This document shows, piece by piece, positions 41,250 through 53,600 of a stretch of 64,000 nucleotides of DNA (the stretch's first letter is position 1; each line of letters begins with the position of its first letter). Source of the DNA: Scatophagus argus (Eukaryota > Chordata > Actinopteri > Scatophagidae). Under the pieces are notes generated by a model. It saw only the letters and a program-made list of their open reading frames with translations. It did not search any database and was not told the origin of the DNA. Made by a program: the position numbers and the translations under genes. The stretch is taken from NCBI RefSeq assembly GCF_020382885.2, contig NC_058508.1:5696055-5760054 (forward strand). The letters are read 5' to 3'.

Positions 41250-44200
41250 GTCCTCCAGCCAAGCAGAAGTCTCCTCTTCACGGATCTTGTGTCTTGTATT
41301 TGGAAGTAGATGTACTTCTCTGTTGATTGGAAGGCTCTGCTTTTTTTCCCCACTATGTTCACCAAACATTTATTTTGTCAGTTTGTGAGGATGGGGTGTG
41401 TGGTCATTTTTAATTTGTCTTTTACTGTTTTTTTTTCTTAATGAAATTAAACTTTTTATAAAATGTCATTTTTACTGTTGTGGTCTCTTGTAAGGCTATT
41501 CTTGTCCTTTCCTTATTTTTATTAACTTTAGTCTCAAGCAGAACTTCAGGGAAACATAGAATTGTAGTTCTGAGGAACATGTAAAAGTGATTTATGGCCC
41601 ATTTTGTAAATGTTCAAACTGGTTTGTATAGAAACTTTTGTGTGTTCCCCCACCCCCCCTGCAAAAGTTGATCATTACAGAGAAATCCTGTAATCATGTA
41701 GTGACTGTAATACAATTTTGGCTTATGTGGCAGCTTTTTTGGACTTTACAAGTGAATGCCTACAATAAATGAAGTCACCAAGTGGAGTCCTAGTGGTGAG
41801 TTTGGCAATTTTGATTCTAAGTTTCATTAGCACACTGTATAAGGACACTATTGCTGATAAATGTGTCAGTTGGTGTCTGGTATGGGGTCTTAAAAAGTAT
41901 TTCACACAGCTTCAATCACAAAATGCCAGATGGTTTGTATACCCGTTAAACAAGCCAAAAACCTTTGGCATGAAACTAATGTTCCATTACAAGCAGCCAG
42001 AAGGCCATTAGGCCTGTTTGCATTGTTTCTTAGATTAACTTTTAACACGATTCTGTTGTCTGTCCACCACTTTGGTCCAAACTGAAATATGTTTTGTAGA
42101 GCTTAATGAATTGGCATGGAAGGTTGTACAGGTATGAACGATCCCTCAAGTGAGGGAGTGAAAAATGCAAAATGAACTCACTCCAACTCTAACTTGTGTA
42201 AGGCAGCTGCTTATTAAGAGGAATAGTTGTGAGGAACATAGGACATTTTAGCCTTTTTGTTAACAAGTTCTTTTTTTAATATGTAATCTTAAAAAGCACG
42301 ACTTTTGTCATTACAGATGGTAATAATGTACACTAGTAGGCATACAATCATCATGCTTCCAAATTGGCACTCAATGCTCATAAAGGATCTGAACCCTGCC
42401 TTGTTCAGTGCTAAACTATACATGGATTACTTCAGTATAACTTGGTAAAAGGATGGGCCCTGATACAGCAGATAAAACTAAAAAGAAGGTCTGTACATAG
42501 CTGCTCTATAGTGTCCTTTAACAAAACTAAACATTACAGTACCAAAACCACAGCAACTACATGGACAAACAGCAATGGCAACATGGTGAACAATTACCAT
42601 ATTTTTTTAAATCACCAGTTTAAAACCACAGGGGCTTTAAAAATATGTCTATGATGCCACTGTCTCATGGCACAAGAGAGAACAACTCTTTGACATAATA
42701 AAATGGTGTTTCAATTCATTTAGAATCACCTATTTTATATGTGTAGTCAGCAAAGATTAAAAAAACAGTCAGGACTGATATCTCAGCCACTCTGTATTAG
42801 CTTTGCATGTGATAAAAGTCATTTAAGAAGGCTGTCATAAGGTGCGTGAGCCCAAGTCCCAGTCAAGTAAGATGCTTGGGTTCTTCAGTCATAGTCAAGG
42901 ATTTTGGACAAAAAAAAAAAAAGCTGTAGGACATTTCCTTCAAAATGTCCTTAAAAATAGGTTCTCAATGACCTCTGGCACCGTGTCCTCTGTAGGGCTG
43001 TAAAGCTCTTCTCTGCCCTGGACTGTGATGTCACAACACAACCTTTAACAGCAGTTCTCAGAAACAGACAACACTTAAACACGAAGAGGCATAAGTTATT
43101 GTTTTGTTTCAGTGAGCTGGCATGCTACTTGATTACAGGCCAGAGTGGGCACCAGAGTGGTTCCACCCGCCACTCTAAAATTACATGTTTACTTCAGTAC
43201 CCGCAGTTTTTCAAATTTTATTTTTATAGCAAACAGGAGAGTGGCTGATTTTCTCTCACTGCCCCTCAGAGTCAGGATTGTAATTTGTACAGAATTAGGC
43301 GGTCGACTTCTTGGCGCCAGAATCCCAGGCTTGTTCTTCTGGTGCTTGCTAAATGTCTCAGTTTCTTGTGGAGGCAAGGCAGGGGATGAGTCCAGCTGTG
43401 TAAACAACCTCTGACATATTCCGCACTAATGCTTGCAAAGCCTCAACCCATCAGGTTCAACTCTGCCTTTTTCTAGTACATAACTCCTCTTCTTCTGCAG
43501 CCTTCATCATCCATCATTAGACATGACTTTCTGACTGCTGTGACCTCTGATATGACCCCAGGGTCAAGCCCCGGATCTGTGGGAGTCTTCCTCTCCCTCT
43601 CATGGCTGACAGCTCTCAGCTGTTTTGTCCCTCTCAGATCCCCATTCAGCTCCAAACATAGCAGCACTGCCTTCCCTGGTGGCAGGCCACTGTGTCATCA
43701 TGTCTGTCTCGACAATAAATACCAGTGAATAAATACCATGAAAAAGACACAAGCCACGCTCTTGTAAGAACATCTGAGATGCTCCTCCATCTTCTGCCAT
43801 CACGCTCCCAGTCTTTGCTGTCAAGTCTTCATTTGGTTTATCATTACTAAGGTATTGGAGTGTACAGACATATGATTCCAGCTGGTTTCATATTTAGCTC
43901 CAAAGCAACATCAGACCAACCCCCTATAGGCTAGTCAACCTGTTGCTTGGTAACTGTGATGTGAATCCACACCATCAACGAAAGAAACACCAACAGTTGT
44001 GTTTGTCAGCTCTTGCTCCAGCGTCCCCAGCAGAAGTCTCAACAGTTCAGGGGACATCTGGTGCACAGCAGCAACATGAAGGCTGGTTGCATCCATGTTT
44101 TCCATAAAGATTTTGTCACAGTCTGTAGATGTCTGGCCAGGCCAGAAACAACTTTATATCTACACTAAAATATGGGCTGGTCGCTTTGCTCTTTCCAAAT

Positions 44201-44355
44201 TGGAGATGTGCTCATCTGATCCATTTTTCTTCTCCCCATTCCTCCCCAAATAATCTTCCAGAAATCTTCTAGTTTTGATGTGTGGACCTCGCTTGCATCT
44301 ACTCAAACACTAAGGACAGCTATTCTATATGGGGATCACTATGGGGGAGTTAATG
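41250..44355. other. Convergent spacer between ddx39a and the ccn1-like gene; UTR sequence
   Basis: The left end is ddx39a 3' UTR with ATTAAA at 41446-41451. The right side may be a long 3' UTR of the minus-strand ccn1-like gene; the nearest AATAAA on that strand (44356-44361) is only 47 bases past its stop, so a shorter 3' UTR is equally possible. ORFs are all short and without recognisable content. Confidence 0.5.
41446..41451 (+). terminator. Polyadenylation signal ATTAAA of ddx39a
   Basis: ATTAAA about 200 bases past the stop codon, in a T-rich context. Confidence 0.6.
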
Positions 44356-44407
44356 TTTATTGTCATGGGAATGTAGGTTTTGGGGTGGGGTGGGGGGGTT
44401 AATACCA

Positions 44408-47400
44408 CTAGTCGACGAACTTGTGTGTGTCTCCGTAGAGCCATCGCTGTGGAGGCATGGCAGCTTCATTGAGATGGTTGCACTCATCACTGCACTTGCA
44501 GGACTGGATGAACATCACGGATCTGTTGAAGCGTTCACCATCAGGGCAGGCGAAGGTCACACTGGCAGTACGTGTACGACGAGGTGAACAGCAACGGCCA
44601 TCCCTACATACACCACAGTAGTTGGGCCTGTACAGGCGAGTGCTCCTGCAGCCGGCGTAGGACAGACGGTGTGGCTCAGGGGCCTTATGTGTACGGGAGC
44701 ACTTCCTTCCTTTCTGTGAAGGGAGGAAGAAGGAAAAAAAGCGTGATGTTCCAATGATAGGAATTTAGTAAGACGTTTCAGCTCTATGAGGTTATACTTG
44801 AGCACAATGGTGCTTCAAGATGTATCATAATGTTAGCACTTTAAAACATCCATCCATCCATCCATTTTCTACACCGCTTATCTGTCAGGGTTGCGGGGAC
44901 TTTAAAACATGCTCACCATAACAATGCTATGCTAATGTTTGGTCGGTATGGTAGGTTTACTGTGTTAACATACTGATATTTTCTTATTAGCACTAAATGC
45001 AAAATAGAGCTGATGATGATGAGATCATTTTCGGTTTTGCAGGAAGTTATTGTAAGTATTTCACAAATTTATATGTTGCCCTGATGAAGGAACGAATTAA
45101 GAAAGTTAAGCGCTCAGCAAGGTCATGACAATTCACCCTCAATGGGACATGAACGTCTGTACCAAATTTCATGGCAACCCATCCAGTAGTATTACAAAGG
45201 TCAAAGGCTCATGTTAGGAGGATTCATCCTCTGGATAACATGAATGTATGTACAAATTTGCAACCAACAGTTTCAGAGATACTTTAGTCAGGACCAAAGA
45301 GGCTGAATGACTGACAAACCACACTGTCATCCCTAGAACCTCACAGCTAGTATTGCCAGAATGTTTTCTTTGGTTTAGCTTTGATGCTACGCATTCTGCA
45401 GAAATGCAGAGCACGCTGAGCACAGCTCTACAGTGAAAGCTTTATAGAATCACATTGCCATTTTCTAGGAATCAGAACTGCCATACCATACCATGCAGCA
45501 AAATGAAATAACTTATTACCAAAGCTCTGAGACACGAATAACAAAGCTAATCCAGTTAAGCACAGAGACAGGGAAAAACAAAATAAAGGTCAGAACAAGA
45601 GATGAGTGCCAGAGAAAGGAGCATGCCAACAATATTGAGGATTGACACTGATACACATTAACACCCACTGCAGCTCTACAAACACTGGGAGAGCACAGGG
45701 AAACAGGTGCATAACAACCCATCAGCCTCATCATGAGTGGCTCATGGCGGGAGGGAGAATGCTTCTGAGGGTGTTGTGTATGAAATGTGAGAGAGCAATA
45801 GAGTGGGCGTATCTAGTGCTCTTTAAATCACACAGCAGAGAGTGTGGCTGATGTCCACAGTGTCCCAGATTCAGTGTGGGAGAGCTGCAAACCCAACCCC
45901 CACAGATGAACAAGAGAAGAGCTTTTTCTTTGTCATGTCTCTGAAAAGTTTTATGTTTAACTGATGTTTGGTATGTCATTTTTACAGTTTAGTTTTTAAA
46001 AACAAGATGTAATCAGCGAGCTTTAGAGCTAGTGGTAGGTGGGTTTTATTACCTTTGGACAAAGCCAGGCCAGCTGTTTCTACCAATTTCCAGTCTTTGT
46101 GCTAACCTAAACTAACTGACTCTCGCTTCATGTTTACCCTACAAATATGAAAGTGGTATAACTAATGGTTTAAGCTTTAAATTACCTTCATTTATAGTGA
46201 GACAAACATGAAGTGAGTATGAAACTACACAGGGGAAATGTGTTCTAAGTCATCCCTGTCGTCACCCTGTGGGGGATGTTTCCCACACAGCAACAGAACT
46301 GCGAATAGACAGAAGGAACCATAAAGGGCTTCAGCAACAGAGATGGGTGGGGGGGTGTATACATGCCATGATATTAATACCAATCTGCTCCCTTGAAAGC
46401 AATTTAGCACTGTGGTTGGACTGCATGGTTGCGGGCCATTAGGGGGAAGACTGCAATATATGATTCAATGAGAATCTTAAAAGCACCAAAGACACTCCTC
46501 ACCTTGATGGGGATAGACATGGAGCTGCAGGGGCGAATGTTGCACAGGCGTGTCTCCTTGATCAGCTTACACCGGGCATTGTCATTGGTAACACGAGAGG
46601 ATACGCCCATCCCACAGCTCCGAGAACACTGGGACCAGGAAGTAGTCTGAACCACGCACTGATCTCCCACCTGCCTCCAGGCTAGGAGAGATGACAGAGA
46701 GGGCGTGTGAGGGAGAACGACAATGGATGATGCAAAATATGAAGGGTCAGAGAACGGGAGGCAAGATCAGCAAAAGTAAAGCTGAAGGGGGAAAGGGCCA
46801 GTGGGAGAGAGAGAGGGAGAAGGAAAGATCCAGAGATGCAAAGCACACTAGCCTCATTCACTGAACAGGCAACACTGACGCATAGAGAGGGTGATTACAG
46901 AGAGGGGAAAGCTGGGTGACAGAGGTATGTGCTGTGTGAGAGCAGAGTGTGTGTCTGTGTGTGTTTGAAAGAGAGAGAGAGAGAGCACTTCTGGTGTGCA
47001 AGGAGCCAGTGGAAAACAAGCCTCACATAAATGCTGACACACACGCAGATGCAGAGGGAAAGGCTCACAGTGAGGCCGTTTGTGCGTCAGGAGGCTGAAA
47101 TGGCTAAAACATAAACATGATGCTTTACAGCACAGAGGAACCAGACGGTACTCTGAGGCGACATTGCGGCAGCCTCTCTTACCCGCCAGGTGCTTGTTTC
47201 CACGTTGCTTGTCCCACTTGTGTCCCACCTCCACCAGCTCGTTGCCAAGGGTGTCCTTCTCCTTTTTGGGTTTGTAGGGGTACAGCTTCCGATAAGGTTT
47301 CGGATAAGGCTTTGGGTAAGGGTAGGCCGGGTAGGGAATGAAGGGGTAAGGTGGGTAAGCTGGAGGTTGGGGTCGGCGGTGCACTGGGGGCACAATGGTG

Positions 47401-50272
47401 GTTCCCCTGTGGCAGTCGATGCTTAAGCAGCACTGGCCTGGCACCTTGACTAGCTGTGGAGCGGGACAGGAAGGGGACGCCAGGGGCACATCACTGGGGC
47501 AAAGGGGCACGCAGCCCACCGCTCCATCGATGCAGGTGCACTGGTGCTTGCAACCAGCACGGAAATTCTCTCCATTTTGGTAAATCCGCCCATTGTATTC
47601 GCATGAGCGGCCCTCTGCCTTTGCTGAGAGAAAAGAGGTAGATAGACATCTTGGTCAAAAATACACTGAAAAACAAAAAGATTGTGTTCAAATATGATAT
47701 ATTCTTCATCTAAAGAAAACACTGAAGCTTACTGAAATGTAAGTCATAGGAAGAGGCTCATATGTAAATGCATTCTTAATATGCATGATAGGTAGATAAG
47801 AATAGAAAGGCAGAGACATACTAGCTCCAGATTTATGAAACAAGCTCTATTCTTAGAGTAGAGAGGAATTTTGACATGTTTATAATGTCCTTCCCCTCCA
47901 CTCTCACAGAGGGACTCCCCGCACAACACCCTGGATACCCCTCCCCTTTATATAGAAACACCCCCAAGTAAACACATGTATAAAAATACCCCTGTGCGTG
48001 CATGTGTGTTTCATGGGGTTGTTTGTGTGCACACTGAACTACTTATATAAATCCCGGAGTTGGCCAAGTTTCAGTCGCAGCTCATGAAGGTGCTCTGCTT
48101 TTGAAACGTGGCATGAGCTTCAGATCTGAAGCCCCTATCAAAGAGAAACTCCGGCCACTTGGCTTGAAAGCCAGAATCCACACCCTGAAGTTACACATTC
48201 CCTCACTCAACCCTGAGCTAAACCCCAAACTCAGCCCAGTCTAAGCCCAAAAAAACTCCCCCTGCATCTAACCCTCCAACCCCCACCCTCCCCGGTCTCT
48301 TTGAGCCTCCCCTCCACCTCTGTGGTACGTACCCCTGCAGATCCCATGGGTACGGCCCACATCATTGCCATAGTTGCACTCCAAGCCTTTATGGTGGTCA
48401 CAGGGCCGTCCTTCATGGCAATCCTGGTTGAGCTGAGCGGCACACACCTTGCAGCAGCCGCAGGCATCTGGGACCGAGCTGACCCCTGGGGGACAGGACG
48501 GAGGCCCTGCTGGACACTCACACACCACCGGACAGCCAGCAGTCACCTACAGGAGGGGACATAGACTATACTTTAGGTTCATATAGTACATACAAACAGT
48601 GCATGTTCCATGTAAGGTGGAGCCACCCTGGAACCAAGCAGGACAATAGTTTGACTCATGTTACATGGATCACAGAAATTCCTCAAAGTGTGTGAGGCTT
48701 AAACATTTGCTGAATACCCAGCACTGTCCCAAGCCCCACAGGGATATCCGTAACCCTCTGTCGCCTTCCGCTTGGCATTCGCCAGGCAAGTGGGGATGAA
48801 AGGTATGTTCTCCGACCCAAACCCCCCCCTCCTCTCCTCCCACCTTCCTGCTCCTACATCTTTTGTTTCTCACACACCACACACCAGAGCCACGCCAACA
48901 ACTCCAGACGGGCACTGAGATCACAGAGAGCTGCCGTTCTAACTGTCCACAGTCAGATCATCTAAAGGGATCCTTTTCTGACTCTGCCACTGTCTAAACC
49001 CAGGCCAGGTCCTGGTGTGCCACTCTCACCGCTTCAATTCAGTCTTGTGGGTCTCAGGTGGGCATGAAGTTTGGATATGACATGGGATGACAGTAGTTTT
49101 TGTATTTATAACATTTATAACATTATCATGTGGTATAACCTGGTACCTGAAGTATCCTCTAACCAAAAGAATATTAATAGTGCGCAGTGAGTTCATTTTG
49201 ACCTTAAGTATATTTTTGTCTCCATTTGTATAACTGTTGGATAATATTACTGACGGGTAATTTTGGCCCTACACAGAGATAGAAGCTTACATACATATAG
49301 TTTGTCAAAGTGGTTAAGTTTTATCAAGTTAAGAACACCTTTAGACACTCAGTAACACCACTGACATATACAAGTTTGTTACAAATATTAAATGTCTCCA
49401 AACTGTGGATAAAGAGATCAAAACAGGCAGTAGTGGAATAAGTAGTAGCCAATTTGAGCTGCTTGACTTGAGTATTTCAATCCAATTATATTTCAGAGGA
49501 ATGAGGAATTTCTTGAATTTCCCTTGGGATCAATACAGTATCTATCTATCTAAATATTGTACTTTTTGCTCCATTGAAGAGCTTTAGTCAATAGTTACAT
49601 TCCAAATGATGGTTTGACATACAGACTAGTAGTCAGACAGACTATGAGTTTATAACACATGGTGCATTATTAAAGATATTATTAAAGAACTGCATAAAAA
49701 AGTTATAATTGGCTCTGCTTTGACCAGCAATAATCCAATAATGTAGTATAAAATACAACGGTATTGAACGCACAGGGACTATTTTTACGCATTATTAGGA
49801 CTTTTACTTTATTTAAACACAGTGGAAGTAGTTTTGTGTACCGTTATCCTTGACTATCTTGATAGTCACTATGCTTAAGACCCTCAAAAGCATCTCTCAA
49901 AGACTAGGAAGGAAACCAGCAAATATCACCACAGATTCTCCAATCATTACAAACACTGAGTCATGTTAGGTGAAAGGTGAATGTGTGCAATCGTTACGTT
50001 ATTTATCACTTGTGTAGAGGTGAGTAGAAGGAGGAGTTCAACAGACTATTATTTACACATGCAATACAGCAAAAAGATGGATAGAGGATTAGGGCATATA
50101 CAACCGACGACAGCAGCTCAAATCCGCCGGAGCTGTTGTCACAGTAGACTCCAGACACGTGAGTCTTTATTCCTCTGTGTTTACATGAAGCTGCGACAGA
50201 AAATAAACTTCATACACCTACCAAGCCAACTGTCACCACTTGCAACACTGCAAATAATAGCAGTATCCCCAT
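44408..50272 (-). CDS. ccn1-like: CCN1/CYR61-like matricellular protein, 396 aa
   Basis: Secreted matrix-associated signalling protein that binds integrins and heparan sulfate. Exons in transcript order: 50272..50222, 48546..48333, 47623..47183, 46681..46503, 44713..44408; 1191 nt with matching phases, one module per exon as usual for CCN genes. The start is the ATG of a 17-residue signal peptide ([17 protein letters not shown]) missed by simple ORF calling. Then: IGFBP module (18-88; [15 protein letters not shown]), VWC module (about 89-160; [19 protein letters not shown]), a Pro/Tyr-rich hinge (about 166-208), TSP1 (about 240-290; [14 protein letters not shown]) and cystine-knot CT module (296-396; [15 protein letters not shown], ending DTHKFVD). 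CCN1 is favoured over CCN2/CCN3 by [20 protein letters not shown] and the DIHKFRD-like end. Confidence 0.93.
44847..45330. repeat. Repeat-rich segment in the last ccn1-like intron
   Basis: 44847-44898 has a CCAT run plus CACCGCTTATCTGTCAGGG, part of the SINE-like family. About 45130-45300 carries a second teleost repeat with TACCAAATTTCATGGCAACC and GGATTCATCCTCTGG; a diverged relative lies near 52085-52262. Confidence 0.6.
46010..46195 (-). repeat. Dispersed teleost repeat (family A), reverse copy
   Basis: On the minus strand it includes AAGACTGGAAATTGGTAGAA, CTGGCCTGGCTTTGTCC and a nearby poly-A-like TAATAAAACCC, the right half of family A. Confidence 0.6.
48547..50221. other. First intron of the ccn1-like gene
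   Basis: Donor at 50221 and acceptor at 48547 on the minus strand. It contains a retroposon tail (about 49490-49555, with GGGATCAATACAGTATCTAT) and AT-rich sequence. No nested gene is seen. Confidence 0.6.
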
Positions 50273-50486
50273 TGCTGTCAGCCGATTCACATCAAAGAAG
50301 AGAAAACGTTAAAAAAAAACAACTTTAAAAAAAAAAAAAAAAAACAACTTAAGGCACAGGAAAATAAATCCTTCACCGGCTCAAAAACAATAGCTTTTGT
50401 CCACAAAGGTTAAATCCGACATGCTCAATGATCCTCAAAAGTCCCCCATCACTTTTAAATTTTAATCGATCAAAGTTTGAGGCTAG

Positions 50487-50494
50487 TTTTTATA
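50487..50494 (-). promoter_or_regulatory. TATA box of the ccn1-like gene
   Basis: The minus strand reads GGGCCAATATAAAAACTAG, a strong TATAAAAA with an overlapping CCAAT. It lies 215 bases upstream of the start codon, giving a leader of roughly 185 bases if transcription starts about 30 bases downstream. Confidence 0.6.
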
Positions 50495-50689
50495 TTGGCC
50501 CCGTGCTTTTTATGGTAACCACGCCCACCCCAGACCTCCTTTAACCAATTAGGAGGCAGGCGCGCGGCTAAGGTAATCCAACTGGGAGGAAAGGGGCGGG
50601 GCTTGGATCTCCAACAGGGAGAGCTGAGGTTCGGGGCGGGGGCGTGGCCAAGCATGAATGCAGTCATTCATAAAAATTCAGAATTACTA

Positions 50690-50695
50690 CATTCC
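50690..50695 (-). promoter_or_regulatory. Candidate TEAD (MCAT) site, GGAATG on the gene strand
   Basis: CATTCC on the + strand, about 200 bases upstream of the TATA box. CCN1 and CCN2 are well-known YAP/TAZ-TEAD targets, so a site here fits, but one 6-base match is weak evidence. Confidence 0.3.
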
Positions 50696-50699
50696 AAAG

Positions 50700-53600
50700 A
50701 GGACCTGGCTTCTCGGTGTTTATTTATTTATGTTCGAGCGAAAATAATATTTTTGATGCTTTAAAGTTCTTTTCACACGCATACTTCTGTCCGACTGCTG
50801 CTTTGTGAAAAGTAAAATAAATATACTCAGCTGCTAGTCTGTGCTACATTAATACTGGGAGCAGCCATGGAAAACAGCTAGGAATTTCCTCACCCCACTT
50901 TATAAAAATACTTTCAGACAAGAGCTGGACAGATGAAGTACATGTACAAGGAGAGCAGAGTGTTCCTTGGAGCAGCCTATAACAACACGGTTGAGTGATA
51001 GTGATGTTGAAAATGATTAAGATAATCTTCCGTGCAATTCACTGCTCTCTTTTCCTCTCTCCATATCCTGCATTTATCCCCCACATCCCTTTTACCTACT
51101 CAGAGGTTCCCAGGCCACCTTGCTCTGCACACACACCCACACACGCACGCACGAACACATGCACACACGCACACATCCAAACTGCTTCTCATGTAAACAA
51201 ACAAGAAGTTAGTTCATTTGGCTTTAAGTTTTCGTTGAAGAATGCAAAGCGGAGGCGAGGATCGCCTGTATAATCTTCCTGTCATCCCCACAGACTTGCA
51301 CACACGGAACAAGCCATCTGCAGTACCTGAGCAGGTGTCTAACATACACATTCATAATGTATGTGAAAGGGTTAAACACATATATTACATTTATGTTCTC
51401 TCAAACTCACTAACTTAACATTAAACCTTTCACTGGTGACACCAGCACAGATAGTGGGCTGCTTGTTGCAGTTCAGTGAGAGGGATTGTGGGTGGCTAAA
51501 TTGTTGTTTTCCCTTGCAGTTTCCCTAAGAGCTATCATTAAACAGACAGATGCCTGTAGTCATTTGTGCAAACAGGGAACATATCAAACTGCCTTATAAA
51601 CCACCTCCTGCTCTCAGCAAAATGGATCACATGTAAAGTGTTGCATTCAGTAGTGCCGCACAGATATGCATCTACTGAACACCTGCACACACCTCTTGCA
51701 AGCATACTCACATTTTCATAACATCGGCTCACCACAAAAGCACTTTGCACAGACATACAAAACCTCACCCACGCCAAGCTCCATTTTGTGCCCTTGTGTA
51801 GCCATTATGTTTTCATATTGCATTGAGGTCACAGACCTACGCGGCCAATTTTCTGAAGAATACACCGAGAAAGTTGCCTAAAAGCTCTACCAGCAGTTTT
51901 CCCAGAATCCTCAAATACTCTTCTTACCATCTGGATGAAAGAATATTCTATTGCACAATAAAAAGATTTTTAAGTGATACAGAATGTGTTGTTTTTCCAG
52001 AAAGTACAACAAAACAACTCTAGAAATGCCATGCTCACAACGACACAACATTTGCTGATTAGAACATATCGCACAGTGATTAAAACCGCTGAATGATTGT
52101 TGAGATATTTATTCCTAAACCACAAATGTGAACCTGATGGTTGTGCCAAAGCTAAAGTCGGCACAAACGGCAAGTCCAAACCAAAGTCAGTAGCTTATGT
52201 TCTGCAAGAACCGTAAATATCTGTATCAACTTTCCTGGCAATCCATCCAGTAATTGTTAGATACTTGTGCAACAGACTAAACATTTTTAATCCAAATTGA
52301 AAAGTCTGAAATACCTTCAGAATAGCTGTAAGAGCCTTTTAGGTTTCTTTTTTTGCTGGGCAACTATTTTTCAGCAAAACAGATGCTGCGACTTGAACGT
52401 AATGGTAATACTCAAAGCACCACCTGTGGCTAATACACATCATACATGCAGTACTCTGCATACAGGATGTTCTCTCTCTCACACACACAGAGGCCTACAC
52501 AGAGAGCAAAATTATGTATTCACCAAACTTCCATCCTCTTCCCACACAATCTGTCTCTCTCTGTCAGTGCGCGGAGGTGATGTAACAGGCTCGTGTAAAC
52601 AAACCAAACTCACCGAGAGAAAATGAAGAAAAAGCACTGGATCCTGTGTGTGTGCATGTGTTTGCTCCCACCCTCACAAAACACGCTCATACAGAGCTAG
52701 AAATATGTTTTTGTTGTATTCACATCTAAGTTCCATTGACTCATCAAAGAATGTGTCTTTTCCACTTTGGTCTCGGTGGCTTCCATCCTAGACATAATAA
52801 ACAAACATGCAGAATTTCCAACTCCAAAGTAGAGGCATTCATTAGTTCTTGTGAATACCAGACGCTGCTACTGGGAAGTTGCCCTGCGCTGTGACCTTTA
52901 CATTCTGAGCCGACAGCCAGCGTCAACTCATAATGGTTAAAGTGACACAAGTCTGCTTGAGGAGTTCACTGGAAACCCTCCTGTCACGACTATTAGAAAG
53001 TCAAAGGGACGATTGGAGGCGCAGGATAAGGGAGAGGGTAACGGGCAGGAAAGGGCTGGCAAGCGACAGGTGAGAAACAGATCAAACCTTCAAAAACAAG
53101 TCAGTGGAAATAAAAGGTGGACGGACTGTGGGTAAGGGAGAGAGAGAGGTGTGAGGCATCCGCAAACAGAGCCTTGGAAATATAAGAAAGTAGATACAAC
53201 AGAATAGGAGAGTGAGGTCAGTGGAACAAAAGCGGCTCTGATTCTTTGCCACAAACGGCGTGAGTCAAGCAGAAAAGTGTTGGTTTTGACGTGAGCAAAG
53301 CTTTGTGTGTCTGTGAGAAAGAGTGTGTTTGTACATGAGGGGAATGGAAGTGGACAGGAGGCGCAGAGGAAGACAGGTGTGCAGTGTTTGTTTAGGAGAG
53401 CTCCTGCCACACCTGCTGCGACACTCCTCTCCCTCTTTATACACAGTCTGCAAATACACACATTAATATGACTGTAATATGACTGTGTACACACACACAC
53501 ACTAGTGAGTTTATGTGATTTCAGGAAATTAAAGCTGGATATGAAATTCAGTAACTCCTTTTTTAAAATGTCTTTAGCCAGAAAGGTTTATAATGTAAGA

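Noticed and set aside
46854-47519. Long minus-strand frame of 221 codons taken as one exon
   Set aside because: Only the part above 47183 is coding; the frame runs past the GTAAGAG donor at 47182 into intron, and the continuation has no CCN similarity.
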